Source of the DNA: Streptomyces xiamenensis | Lineage (GTDB): Bacteria; Actinomycetota; Actinomycetes; Streptomycetales; Streptomycetaceae | Assembly (NCBI RefSeq): GCF_000993785.3 | Contig: NZ_CP009922.3 | Coordinates: forward strand, 1,612,001 to 1,676,000 | Length of the DNA stretch: 64,000 bases | Direction of reading: 5' to 3' | Shown: piece after piece, positions 26,220-35,192 of the stretch | Layout of the letters: the number at the start of each line of letters is the position of its first letter | How positions within the stretch are numbered: position 1 is the first letter of the stretch | Translations under genes and position numbers: made by a program | The notes under the pieces: model-generated | The model's input: the letters and a program-made list of their open reading frames with translations, nothing else | What the model was told of the DNA's origin: nothing | Databases searched by the model: none

Positions 26220-26338
26220 CGGCAGCCTCCTGACGTGGTACTGACATGACGCCGGTCCGACGCGCAAGGACCGCGTCTCAAAGTTGACCAGCTCATGCGC
26301 GGCCGTGGGGCCGTTTCCTGGATCCTTGCCGGAAAGGC

Positions 26339-27457
26339 TTATGCCCGCATCAGCACAAGGTCATCGCGATGGACGACCTCTCTTTCGTAGGCGGGGCCCA
26401 GTTCACGGGCCAGTTCGTGGGTGGACCGCCCGATGAGCTGGGGAATCTCGCGGGCGTCGAAGTTGACCAGGCCCCGGGCGACGGCCTGCCCGGCGCCGTC
26501 CCGCAGTTCGATCGGTTCGCCCGCCGTGAACTCCCCTTCGACCGCGGTGATCCCGGCGGGCAGCAGCGAGCTGCCCCGCTCGGTGACGGCGCGCACCGCT
26601 CCGTCGTCCAGCACGACGGCGCCGCGGGGGACGGAGGCGTGGGCGAGCCACAGCAGCCGGCCGGCGGAGCGCCGCCCGGTGGCATGGAAGAAGGTCCCGG
26701 TGGGCGCCCCGGCCAGCGCCTCCCCGGCGTGGCCGGCGGAGGTCAGCACCACCGGAATCCCGGCCTCGGTGGCGATGGAGGCGGCCTCGACCTTGGTGAC
26801 CATCCCGCCGGTGCCCACCCCGGACTTCCCGGCCTTCCCGATCTCCACGCCCACGAGGTCCTCGGGCCCTGCGACCTCCTCGATGCGGCGGGTTCCGGGC
26901 TTGCGGGGGTCGCCGTCGTAGAGCCCGTCCACATCGGAGAGCAGCACGAGCAGATCGGCGCGCACCAGGTGGGCGACCAGGGCGGCGAGCCGGTCGTTGT
27001 CACCGAACCGGATCTCGTCCGTGGCCACGGTGTCGTTCTCGTTGACCACCGGGACCGCGCCCAGCTCCAGCAGCTGGTCCAGGGTCCGGTAGGCGTTGCG
27101 GTAGTGCGCGCGCCGGCTGGTGTCGTCGGAGGTGAGCAGCACCTGCCCGACGCGCCGCCCGTACCGGGCGAAGGAGGCGGTGTACCGGGCGAGCAGCAGC
27201 CCCTGCCCGACACTGGCGGCGGCCTGCTGCCGCGCCAGGTCGGAGGGCCGCCGCGCGAACCCCAGCGGCGCGAGCCCGGCGGCGATGGCCCCCGAGGACA
27301 CCAGCACGATCTGCCGGTCCTCCTGCTTCACCAGCACATCGACGAGCGCGTCCACCCGATCGGCATCAAGCCCTCCGGCCGCCGTCGTGAGCGACGACGA
27401 CCCCACCTTGACCACGACCCGCCGAGCCCCAGCAACCCCCTGCCGCACCACACCCAC
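26339..27457 (-). CDS. proB: Glutamate 5-kinase
   Basis: The 372-residue enzyme makes gamma-glutamyl phosphate, the first step of proline synthesis. The amino-acid-kinase domain begins VVVKVGSSSLTT. It includes VLVSSGAIAAGL, VPVVNENDTVATDEIRFGDND and GTGGMVTKVEAA. A C-terminal PUA domain follows from about residue 285. The start is GTG 27457. In Streptomyces proB follows obgE after several genes; here about 13.9 kb separates them. Confidence 0.97.
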   Translation of the reverse strand: MGVVRQGVAGARRVVVKVGSSSLTTAAGGLDADRVDALVDVLVKQEDRQIVLVSSGAIAAGLAPLGFARRPSDLARQQAAASVGQGLLLARYTASFARYGRRVGQVLLTSDDTSRRAHYRNAYRTLDQLLELGAVPVVNENDTVATDEIRFGDNDRLAALVAHLVRADLLVLLSDVDGLYDGDPRKPGTRRIEEVAGPEDLVGVEIGKAGKSGVGTGGMVTKVEAASIATEAGIPVVLTSAGHAGEALAGAPTGTFFHATGRRSAGRLLWLAHASVPRGAVVLDDGAVRAVTERGSSLLPAGITAVEGEFTAGEPIELRDGAGQAVARGLVNFDAREIPQLIGRSTHELARELGPAYEREVVHRDDLVLMRA

Positions 27458-27518
27458 CGACGTACACCCTCACCGACTAGCTCCAGCTTTGCCCTCCCAA
27501 CCTATGCCACCTGGCCCT

Positions 27519-27800
27519 TCACCGGCCTCCGGGATTCTCCTCTCCGGGCTTCTCCCTCGCAGCGGCCTCCCGCTCCAGAACCCGGGATGCGGCGAAGGAT
27601 CCACCCAGGAAGCAGGCCACTCCAATCACGAAAAACATGCCGTATGGCTCCCAGAACGGAGACACCCGGACGAGCGTATATATACCTCCGACAGCAATAG
27701 GCAAAGCAAGTATGCGAATCCCTATCGGAATTCGAGCCAGCATGACCGAAAATCGACCAAAAATCATCATCTTTTCCCCTAGTGGCATATTGAACCCCAT
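27519..27800 (-). CDS. Small two-helix membrane protein, candidate immunity protein
   Basis: The frame encodes 93 residues from ATG 27800. In-frame ATGs at 27788 and 27770 are possible; the one at 27770 is preceded by AGGGGA. Two membrane helices are visible, GIRILALPIAVGGIYTLV and MFFVIGVACFLGGSFAAS, with a basic/acidic tail after them. It starts 25 bases after the stop of the RHS toxin gene and, like the end of that gene, is AT-rich beside its neighbours. Position directly after a polymorphic toxin is where the cognate immunity gene sits. A membrane immunity protein would fit a toxin that acts on the membrane. That link is inference. Confidence 0.65.
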   Translation of the reverse strand: MGFNMPLGEKMMIFGRFSVMLARIPIGIRILALPIAVGGIYTLVRVSPFWEPYGMFFVIGVACFLGGSFAASRVLEREAAAREKPGEENPGGR

Positions 27801-27825
27801 ATTACCATTTCAGCAAAATTCCACA

Positions 27826-30813
27826 TCACTCTTTGAAGGAATCTCGGTAGAGATTAATTACGGCCCAACCCACGCGTTCGCCGTCAGCATCTCGCACAAC
27901 GTATCTGATGTGCGGTCCCGCCATACGGCCCGTCACTCCGCCAACCGCAGCAGCAATAAACATGTCGCCAGCATCCCATGCACCAGTTCCATAGACGCCG
28001 ACAGTGTAGGAAGCTGCACCCGTAACGGCCCCAACCCCTACTACGCAAGCAGCTACGCCGATCGGGCCACCCGCAGCAGCACAGCCCCCGGCTGCAACGC
28101 TCCCCGCAATCAGAATTCCGCCCGCTCCCAGAGCATTGGCATGGTCCTTGATCCACTCACCACCCCTTGAAAGGAGAGTTTCACTCTCCTCTGCGAGGAA
28201 GTCCAACTGCCTGCGTTGACACACATCAGGAGCGCCTCCACCAGTCAGGCATATGAGCTGAACGATGGCGCCATATTCATCCGCGGCGGCAAAGTTGGCT
28301 GCTTCATTCAGCGTAAATTCCCTACTTCCCTCATACCCCATTCCCTGGAACCATTCGTAAGTACGCTCATCCAATGGGGCCCCGTAGTAGCTAATACTAC
28401 TCGCATCAACAACCCGCGTCGCCGGACTGGCCGACGCCGACGACCTGCGCTCAGTAATCCGATTGGCATTAATGCAGCTACAATAACCGCCGACTGGCGA
28501 CTTCACTGGTGACCGGGCAACGTACTGCGCTATCGCCTGCTCTCGCTTTTTCTTTGTTATCCCCCCTCTACTCTGCAACCCCTGGAGGTAGTTGTTATAT
28601 TGATTACATGGTGACGCCGGCCCTCCAGGACACGAACTTGACAGCAAACCAGTTGGGTCACTGAAGGCCAGGGGATTGTTGTTCCCGTAGGCGTATCCGT
28701 GAATTTGTTGAGGATCGGTCAAATCCATGACCGGATCGAGGGAGATAAAACGTCCCAGGCTCGGGTCATATTCTCTGGCCCCCAGATGGGTGAGGCCGGT
28801 GGACGTGTCCTTCGTTCCGCCGACGAAGCCCCGGGTACCGGGCCAGTATGCGGGGGCCGGGCCGCGGTCCCCGCCGAAGGGGAGTGTGCGGCGGTGGTTG
28901 ACCTCCATGGTGTAGCCGTCGACCGAGACTTGGCCCGTGCCGTGGTGGTCGGCCAGGCTGAAGGAGATGTCGCCGCTGTCCTCGAAGATCACCATGTGGC
29001 CGCCGCCGGCGTCCACATAGCGGGTGCCCCGGGCTGTCGCCGAGCCCTTGGCTACGGTGACCTCTGTGTGTCCCAGGTAGAGCGTCGTCTCCGTCGGCGT
29101 CCGTCCGATCAGGCGCTGGCCGTCCGCATCGTAGAGGTAGTCCGTGACCGCGCCATCGGCCTCCTCGACCTTCTCCAGGCCGCCTTCGGCGCTCCAGGTC
29201 AGCTCCTGGGTATCGCCGCCGATCTGCCGGGAGATCGTGTTGCCGGCCTCGTCGTAGGCGTACTCCTCCAGTGACCGGATGCCCGGGGCCTCCTGGATGA
29301 CGGAGGTCACCGCGTGCGACTGGGGCTCACCCGCCTCCGGGTAGTGGTAGGTGCGCTCAACACTCTGCTCATGGCGCGTTTCAGTGAGGCGGTTGCCCGT
29401 CTTGTCGTACGTGTAGGAGTGCCAGTAAGGGGCCGGACCGGCCAGCAGGTTCGCCGTCGGTGCCGCCACGCAGTCCGTGTTGGTCCCCTGCGTCCAGGCC
29501 TCGGTCAACCTTCGGAGGTAGTCGTACTGGAAGCACTGGACCTCTGCACCGGTGGCTGTCCTACTGGAGAGAGACAGGACATTGCCCGCCTGGTCGTACT
29601 GGTATTCCTCCATGAGCTGATTGCCGGGAACACTGAATGCCACTGCCTGTACGGACTTGAGTCGCTGGGTCCCCCTCTCGTACGTGCTGCCAACTGAGAC
29701 CGATTCATCTGCGAACTCGTTCGCCCGGAGGCGGAACATGGACGGCTTTCCGGTGTGTGTATATGTCGTTTCCACATGCAGTCGCTGCGGCGTCCGCAGA
29801 TGGGTCAGCCGGAGCGTTCCGTCCTCGTACGTCGGCTGAAGGGTGAGGGCCGGCAGGCGACCAGCCGCCGGGTAACGGATCTGTTCCGGCTTTCCGGATC
29901 CCGCGTACGTCGTGCCCGACTCGTAGCGTCCCGCGAGTGCGCCTTCGCTCTCGGGGATCTCGACCTCAGTACGCACCGGCCGATACAGGGCATCGACCTC
30001 GATGACCCGGCTGGTGTAGGCACTGTCCTCCTCATAACGGGTGGACGAGGTCAGGAGTCCCTGTGCACCGGGGAGCGTGTCGTACTCCCACTCCGCACGC
30101 ACCGGGCCCTGGAGGTCGGTCTCCCGCAGCCGGATCTTGCGACCCAGACCGTCGTACTCGTAGGCCAGCGTCACATCACGCGCATCGGTGCGATGGGTCA
30201 GCAGGTCGCGGTCGTCGAAGACGGACACCGTCGTGCCCGCGTCCGGGTCGGTGGTGGAAACGCGCCGGCCCAGTTGGTCGTACGTGTACGTCCACTCGTT
30301 CCCGGCCGGGTCGGTCACCTTCGCCAGTTCGCCGCGTGGGGTGAACTCGTAACGCGTGCTGTCGAAGGCTGCACCCGCCGAACGCTGGTGGTGCTGGCGC
30401 AACTCGGTGAGCTGCCCGCGGGCATCGGTGAGCGTGGTCGTTGCCGTCGCGCCCTCCGGTGGAATGACCGTCGTGCGATCGCCCCGGTAGGAGGTCTGGG
30501 TGACGGCGAGCACGCTGCCGCCGTCGCCGTCCCCGGCCATCATCCGGTTCTCGGTCTCACGTCCCAGCCCGTCGTAGCGATAGCGGAACTGGGTCTCGAC
30601 CCCCGAGGCATCCTGACCCGGCAGGAAGAAGCTCTGTGCCGGTGCCCTGTCGTTGAAGTAGGGAGCGAAAGACTTCGCCACCAAGCCGCGCTCGTCGTAG
30701 AACGTGTCCGTCAGCAGTCGGCCGCCCTGCGGGCCGGGTGCCTGGGTCTGCCGTTCCCGCAGGAAGCCGTCGTACAGAACGTACGAGGTGTCCTGGCGCC
30801 CCACCCAGCGCAA
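27826..30813 (-). CDS. RHS/YD-repeat polymorphic toxin, 5'-truncated
   Basis: The 995-residue frame opens at TTG 30813, with an in-frame TAA 51 bases upstream and no N-terminal export or SpvB-like region. It begins in the middle of a YD-repeat barrel (YVLYDGFLRERQTQAPGPQGG). Repeats such as YDGLGRETENR, YTYDQLGRRVSTTD and YEYDGLGRKIRLRE continue to the RHS core end LGAREYDPSLGRFISLDP and GYAYGNNNPLAFSDPTGL near residue 719. The variable C-terminal domain (about 720-995) has a Gly/Ala-rich hydrophobic stretch (about 880-945) and low GC. Intact family members usually exceed 1500-2000 residues, so this is a truncated or silent copy with an intact toxin tip. Confidence 0.85.
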   Translation of the reverse strand: MRWVGRQDTSYVLYDGFLRERQTQAPGPQGGRLLTDTFYDERGLVAKSFAPYFNDRAPAQSFFLPGQDASGVETQFRYRYDGLGRETENRMMAGDGDGGSVLAVTQTSYRGDRTTVIPPEGATATTTLTDARGQLTELRQHHQRSAGAAFDSTRYEFTPRGELAKVTDPAGNEWTYTYDQLGRRVSTTDPDAGTTVSVFDDRDLLTHRTDARDVTLAYEYDGLGRKIRLRETDLQGPVRAEWEYDTLPGAQGLLTSSTRYEEDSAYTSRVIEVDALYRPVRTEVEIPESEGALAGRYESGTTYAGSGKPEQIRYPAAGRLPALTLQPTYEDGTLRLTHLRTPQRLHVETTYTHTGKPSMFRLRANEFADESVSVGSTYERGTQRLKSVQAVAFSVPGNQLMEEYQYDQAGNVLSLSSRTATGAEVQCFQYDYLRRLTEAWTQGTNTDCVAAPTANLLAGPAPYWHSYTYDKTGNRLTETRHEQSVERTYHYPEAGEPQSHAVTSVIQEAPGIRSLEEYAYDEAGNTISRQIGGDTQELTWSAEGGLEKVEEADGAVTDYLYDADGQRLIGRTPTETTLYLGHTEVTVAKGSATARGTRYVDAGGGHMVIFEDSGDISFSLADHHGTGQVSVDGYTMEVNHRRTLPFGGDRGPAPAYWPGTRGFVGGTKDTSTGLTHLGAREYDPSLGRFISLDPVMDLTDPQQIHGYAYGNNNPLAFSDPTGLLSSSCPGGPASPCNQYNNYLQGLQSRGGITKKKREQAIAQYVARSPVKSPVGGYCSCINANRITERRSSASASPATRVVDASSISYYGAPLDERTYEWFQGMGYEGSREFTLNEAANFAAADEYGAIVQLICLTGGGAPDVCQRRQLDFLAEESETLLSRGGEWIKDHANALGAGGILIAGSVAAGGCAAAGGPIGVAACVVGVGAVTGAASYTVGVYGTGAWDAGDMFIAAAVGGVTGRMAGPHIRYVVRDADGERVGWAVINLYRDSFKE

Positions 30814-31076
30814 GGTGAACAGATGAACGATTGGGGCAAGTGGTGCCAGCCGTTACGGAAGGGGGTGAAACGTTCGCGTGATGAAGTCCACGTTTACGAG
30901 GTCATGTCAGGGGCCATAGGGCTCGCCCTCCACTCCCGATCGACAAGACGCGCAAGGAAAGGCAAATCCAGGCATAGGTCGCCCGAGGCGTCGCGGCACA
31001 ACTGCGCCCGGTAATCTTTCACCGAACGGTCTTCACCTTTTCAGATGTTATTCATTCAAACCCTGATGGGCCTACG

Positions 31077-33029
31077 ATGAGCACACAAACCGGTCACATG
31101 CCGGACGTCAGCGTCATCATCGCCGCCTACAACGCGATGCCGTACCTGACCAAGAGCATCACCTCCGCTCTTGAGCAGAGCATCGGCCGCGAGCGGCTGG
31201 AGATCATCGCTGTCAACGACGGCTCCACCGACAGCACCGGCGCGGAGCTCGACCGGCTGGCGGCCGAGAACCCCGCCACCATCACCGTCCTCCATCAGGA
31301 GAACTCGGGCAGTGCCGCCGGGCCCCGCAACCGGGCCCTGGACCACGCCACCGGCCGGTTCGTCTTCTTCCTGGACGCCGACGACTACCTCGGCACCGAG
31401 GCCCTGGAACGCATGGTCGGCGCCGCCGACCGCAATGACACGGATGTCGTCCTCGGCAAGACCATAGGAGTCGGCGGACGGAAGTCCCCGACCATGTACA
31501 AAAAGAGCGAGGAGAAGACCGACGTCTTCTCCTCGCGCGTCTACTGGACGCTCAATCCGATGAAGCTCTACCGCCGCGAGCTCATCGAAAAGCACCAGCT
31601 CCGCTTCGGTCACGATCTGAAAGTCGGCGAGGACCAGCCGTTCACCGCGCTCGCGTATCTGCGCGCCGCCGGAATATCGGTCGTCGCCGATTACGACTGC
31701 GTCTACTGGGTCCACCGCGAGGACGGCGGCAACACCACCAAGTCCGTCAAGGACCTCGACTCCCGCGTCCGCGTGCTGCAGCACATGATGCCGCTGGTCG
31801 CCGCCGAAGTACCGGAGGGCCCGCAGCGCGACCACCTGCTCCACCGGCACCTGGACACCGAACTGCCCTGGGTGCTGCGCCGGCTGCCGCAGGTCGAGAC
31901 CCGCGCCCAGCAGGAACAGCTCGTCGCCGACCTGCGGCCGCTCTTCGAGACCTACTACAGCGACGCCCTGGCCGCGCGGCTGCCCGCCATGCTCCGGCTC
32001 CAGTGCCATCTCCTCCGGCACGGCATGCTCGACGAGCTCCTCGCCGTCCGCAGCTTCAACGAAGTCCCCGCCGCCGACCGCGTCTTCGACGTCACCGTCG
32101 AGGACGGCCGGGCCTACGCGCACTATCCCTACTTCCGCGACGCGACCGTCAGCATCCCGGACCGCGTCTACGACTACACCGACCAGCTCACCGTCCGCCA
32201 GGACCTCGGCCGCCTCCACCTCGACGAGGCCACCGCCACCCTGCACATCGAGGGCGAGGTCGCCCTGCACCGCGTGGAGCAGGAGCAGCAGGCGGCCCTC
32301 ATCCTGCGGGAGCGGGAGAGCAAGGACGAGCACCGGATATCCCTGGACGGCCCCTCCCGCCTCGCCGTCCCGCTCCTCGGTGCCGCCGCCAACCAGCCGC
32401 TGCCCGCCGGAACCTGGGACGTCTTCGTCGCCCTCACCGTCGCCGGGGTCACCAAGGAAGCCCGCCTCGGCAGCCGTTCCGAGGACCTGGACACCGCCCC
32501 GGCCGACCACGAGCTGCGCGACGGCACCCAGCTCCGCCCGGTCCGCGCCTACTTCACCCCGCGCGGCAACCTCAGCCTCAAGATCGGGGCGCCCGCCGCC
32601 CGCCTCAAGCGCGAGCTCAAGCCGGACGCCGTCCGCTGGTCCCCCGAGGACCCCTCACGTCTCCTCGTCGGTGGGACGATGCGCGGCCTGGCCCCCGACG
32701 CGGAACACCTGCTGATCCGGCTCACCGACATCTCGGGCAGCCGTCAGGAGTTCACCATCGCCGTCGACCCGCAGACCGGTCGCTTCGAGCAGGCCGTCCC
32801 CCTCACAGCCCCCGGCGACTGGCGGGTTCAGTGGCTGCTCGATGTGCCGGGTGCCACCCCGCGCCGTGCCACCCGCGCCGTCTCCGTCCCCGAGGACCTG
32901 GGCGTCACCCAGTGGCGCCGTCGGCTCCTCCAGTTCTGGTACGCCAAGCCGCTGCCCGCCGGCAAGACCAAGATCCTCACGCTCCGGGTCGGCCGCAAGA
33001 GCCTCGTCAAGGGTCTCCTGCGGAAGTAG
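31077..33029 (+). CDS. Family 2 glycosyltransferase, TarS-like
   Basis: The 650-residue protein starts at ATG 31077. A GT-A domain begins VSVIIAAYNAMPYLTKSI. It has the nucleotide-sugar Asp in VNDGSTDST, the metal DxD in FFLDADDYLG near residues 98-107 and a catalytic-loop candidate VGEDQPF. A helical linker and beta-rich C-terminal domains with repeats (TVEDGRAY, LHIEGEVAL, LSLKIGAP) follow, as in TarS/TarP-type wall teichoic acid glycosyltransferases. It probably decorates a glycerol- or ribitol-phosphate polymer with a sugar. It is divergent from the truncated toxin gene across 263 bases and ends in a strong hairpin. Confidence 0.88.
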   Translation: MSTQTGHMPDVSVIIAAYNAMPYLTKSITSALEQSIGRERLEIIAVNDGSTDSTGAELDRLAAENPATITVLHQENSGSAAGPRNRALDHATGRFVFFLDADDYLGTEALERMVGAADRNDTDVVLGKTIGVGGRKSPTMYKKSEEKTDVFSSRVYWTLNPMKLYRRELIEKHQLRFGHDLKVGEDQPFTALAYLRAAGISVVADYDCVYWVHREDGGNTTKSVKDLDSRVRVLQHMMPLVAAEVPEGPQRDHLLHRHLDTELPWVLRRLPQVETRAQQEQLVADLRPLFETYYSDALAARLPAMLRLQCHLLRHGMLDELLAVRSFNEVPAADRVFDVTVEDGRAYAHYPYFRDATVSIPDRVYDYTDQLTVRQDLGRLHLDEATATLHIEGEVALHRVEQEQQAALILRERESKDEHRISLDGPSRLAVPLLGAAANQPLPAGTWDVFVALTVAGVTKEARLGSRSEDLDTAPADHELRDGTQLRPVRAYFTPRGNLSLKIGAPAARLKRELKPDAVRWSPEDPSRLLVGGTMRGLAPDAEHLLIRLTDISGSRQEFTIAVDPQTGRFEQAVPLTAPGDWRVQWLLDVPGATPRRATRAVSVPEDLGVTQWRRRLLQFWYAKPLPAGKTKILTLRVGRKSLVKGLLRK

Positions 33030-33040
33030 TCGCCCACGGG

Positions 33041-33076
33041 CGAGGGGCCCGGATCGCCACCGATCCGGGCCCCTCG
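33041..33076. terminator. Bidirectional terminator with 16-bp stem
   Basis: CGAGGGGCCCGGATCG at 33041-33056 pairs perfectly with CGATCCGGGCCCCTCG at 33061-33076 around the loop CCAC. It separates the convergent ends of the glycosyltransferase (33029) and the PAP2-kinase gene (33099). Confidence 0.88.
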
Positions 33077-33098
33077 ACTCGCCACCACGGGACCTCTC

Positions 33099-34607
33099 TC
33101 AGAGGGAGGAGACACCGTCCACCGGCCCCGCCGGACGGTAGACCGTGACGGCCTGCCGGCGCTTGCCCAGCACCAGGGAGCCGCTGGTGAGTTCGGTGAC
33201 CTCGCCGTCGTACGCGAACAGCACCTGCCGCTCCGCCGTCTCCAGCCGCAGCCGGGACACCTGCCCGGTCACCAGCACCCGCGAGTTGTGCAGCGTCCCG
33301 GTGAGCACCGCCAGCAGCAGCCGCGTCCTGGCCAGCGGCAGCGAGCCGTCGACCGTGCGGATGTCCAGCAGCCCGTCGTCGAGGCTCGGCCGGTAGCTGG
33401 GGGTGAACCCGGCCGGGTGGTAAACCCCGTTGCCCGCGAACAGCAGCCACAGCCGCCGCTCCACCCCGTTGATCGTGACCGTGGTGGGGCGGCTGGTGGC
33501 CAGGACGGCAGCCAGCGAGACCGCCAGCGCGGGCCACTTGCCGATCCACTTCCCCAGCCGCTCGCGCAGATGCACCAGTTCGGGGTAGACGCCCAGGCTG
33601 AAGGTGTTGAGGAAGATCTTCTCGCGGGCCCCGTCGGCCGAGGCCACCCGGCCCAGATCGACCCGGACCGCGTCTCCCGCCCGGACCGCCTGCGCCACCT
33701 GCTCCATCGTCTCGATACCCAGGTCGGCGGCGAAGTGGTTGAAGGTCCCGCCGGGGAAGACGGCGAGCGGAACCCCGTGCCGTACGGCGGCCCCGGCCGC
33801 CGCGTTGACGGTGCCGTCGCCCCCGCACACCCCCAGCGCTCCCCCGGCGCGGGCGGCGTGTTCCGCCGCCTCGTCCAGCAGCCCGACCAGGTCGTCCTCC
33901 GGCTTCAGGGTGCGGATGTCGGCCTGGGGCAGCAGGTCCCGCAGCGAGTCGTCCACCTGGCCGGTGAGCCCGGAGCCGGGGTTGACGACCAGCGAGAGCC
34001 CGGCCCCGTCCGCCAGCTCGGGCGCCGGAAGCCGGGGCTGTACGGCGGTGGCGGGCGCTTCCGGACGCGTCGGCCACCAGTGCGAGGTCAGTGCGGCGGC
34101 GGCGGCGCCGATCGCCACGCCCGCCAGCACGTCGCTGGGGTAGTGCACGCCGACATAGATCCGGGACAGCGCCACGGCCCCGGCCAGCGGGGCGATCAGC
34201 AGCGCGGCCCGGGGCGACTCCAGCGCCACGCCGAAGGTGAACGCGGCGGCCGAGGCGGAGTGGCCGGAGGGGAAGGAGGTGGTGTGCGGTGTCCTGGACA
34301 GCCGCCGGGCGACCGGCACCTGGTCGATGACGGGCCGGGTACGCCGGGTGGTCGGCTTGGCCACGAGATTGCTGACGGTGGAGGCGATGGCCAGCGATCC
34401 CAGCCCGCGCAGCGCCGCCCGCCGCGCGCTCCGGCCGCCGAACACCCCCAGTGCCGCCGCCGCCCCGGCCCACAGCACGCCGTGATCCGCTGCCCGGCTG
34501 AGCCGCGGCAGCACACTCTGCACACCCCGTGGCCGGGCCGCCGCCATCCGGGCGAACAGCGCACGGTCGAGATTTCGCGGAATGAAGGTACTGCCGAATG
34601 CGGTCAT
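33099..34607 (-). CDS. PAP2 phosphatase-diacylglycerol kinase fusion protein
   Basis: The 502-residue protein joins two lipid-active domains. Residues 1 to about 190 form a PAP2 phosphatase: KPTTRRTRP, SFPSGHSA near 113 and SRIYVGVHYPSDVLAG are the three motifs, with membrane helices around them. Residues from about 205 form a DAGK catalytic domain, with LVVNPGSG, CGGDGTVN near 261, FPGGTFNHFAADLG and AYDGEVTEL. It could recycle undecaprenyl or phosphatidic lipids, or phosphorylate diacylglycerol. The gene context suggests service to wall-polymer synthesis. I chose ATG 34607 (MTAFGSTF); the next gene upstream ends 11 bases before it. Confidence 0.9.
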   Translation of the reverse strand: MTAFGSTFIPRNLDRALFARMAAARPRGVQSVLPRLSRAADHGVLWAGAAAALGVFGGRSARRAALRGLGSLAIASTVSNLVAKPTTRRTRPVIDQVPVARRLSRTPHTTSFPSGHSASAAAFTFGVALESPRAALLIAPLAGAVALSRIYVGVHYPSDVLAGVAIGAAAAALTSHWWPTRPEAPATAVQPRLPAPELADGAGLSLVVNPGSGLTGQVDDSLRDLLPQADIRTLKPEDDLVGLLDEAAEHAARAGGALGVCGGDGTVNAAAGAAVRHGVPLAVFPGGTFNHFAADLGIETMEQVAQAVRAGDAVRVDLGRVASADGAREKIFLNTFSLGVYPELVHLRERLGKWIGKWPALAVSLAAVLATSRPTTVTINGVERRLWLLFAGNGVYHPAGFTPSYRPSLDDGLLDIRTVDGSLPLARTRLLLAVLTGTLHNSRVLVTGQVSRLRLETAERQVLFAYDGEVTELTSGSLVLGKRRQAVTVYRPAGPVDGVSSL

Positions 34608-34617
34608 GCCGTCCCGC

Positions 34618-34974
34618 CTACCCGCGTCGCGGCGCGAGCAACGCACCGATCGACAAAGCTCCCCAGGCCAGCGACACCGCCACCGCCCCGCGCCGCCGCC
34701 AGACACCGTCCAGCGTCCGCCCCAGCACCACCGCGTCCCCGAGGTCCGCACCGATCCGTACCAGGGCCGCCGTCGTCAGCGCCGGCCCCTCGGGTGCGAG
34801 GACGAGGGCCGCGCCCGAGACGGCGTCCCGCAGCCCCACCGGTCGCAGGGCGGCGTCCACCCGTGCGTCCTGCCCCAGCCCGGAGGGCCGCGCCAGCAGC
34901 CGCGGCCGCACCGCGACCGCCACTCCGTACACCGCGGTCGCCGCCCCGATCACCCGCAACGCCGTGCTGTCCAT
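34618..34974 (-). CDS. Small multi-helix membrane protein, function unknown
   Basis: The 118-residue protein starts at ATG 34974 (MDSTALRVIGAA), with AGGAGG eleven bases upstream; an in-frame ATG at 35010 is an alternative. Hydrophobic segments ALRVIGAATAVYGVAVAV, DAVSGAALVLA and VSLAWGALSIGALLA suggest three or four helices. The RVDAALRPVGLRD and RIGADLGDAVVLGRTLDG patches resemble DUF4267-type proteins. It is almost certainly co-transcribed with the PAP2-kinase gene ten bases downstream. Confidence 0.68.
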   Translation of the reverse strand: MDSTALRVIGAATAVYGVAVAVRPRLLARPSGLGQDARVDAALRPVGLRDAVSGAALVLAPEGPALTTAALVRIGADLGDAVVLGRTLDGVWRRRGAVAVSLAWGALSIGALLAPRRG

Positions 34975-35192
34975 ACGCGCCCGCCCCTCCTGATCCGCCG
35001 GTCCTGTCATCAGCGCACTGTCGTCAGCCCACTGTGCACCCGCCTACCCCACACAGGTACGCCGGACACGGCAACCGGAGCACACCGGCGGCGCAGCGCG
35101 GGCGGCGCAGCCCGGTCCGCCCTACGCTGAGCGTGCTCCCGCACCCCATCCCGCACCCACCCACCGGCCCCGCCCGAAAGCCGAGGACGGAC

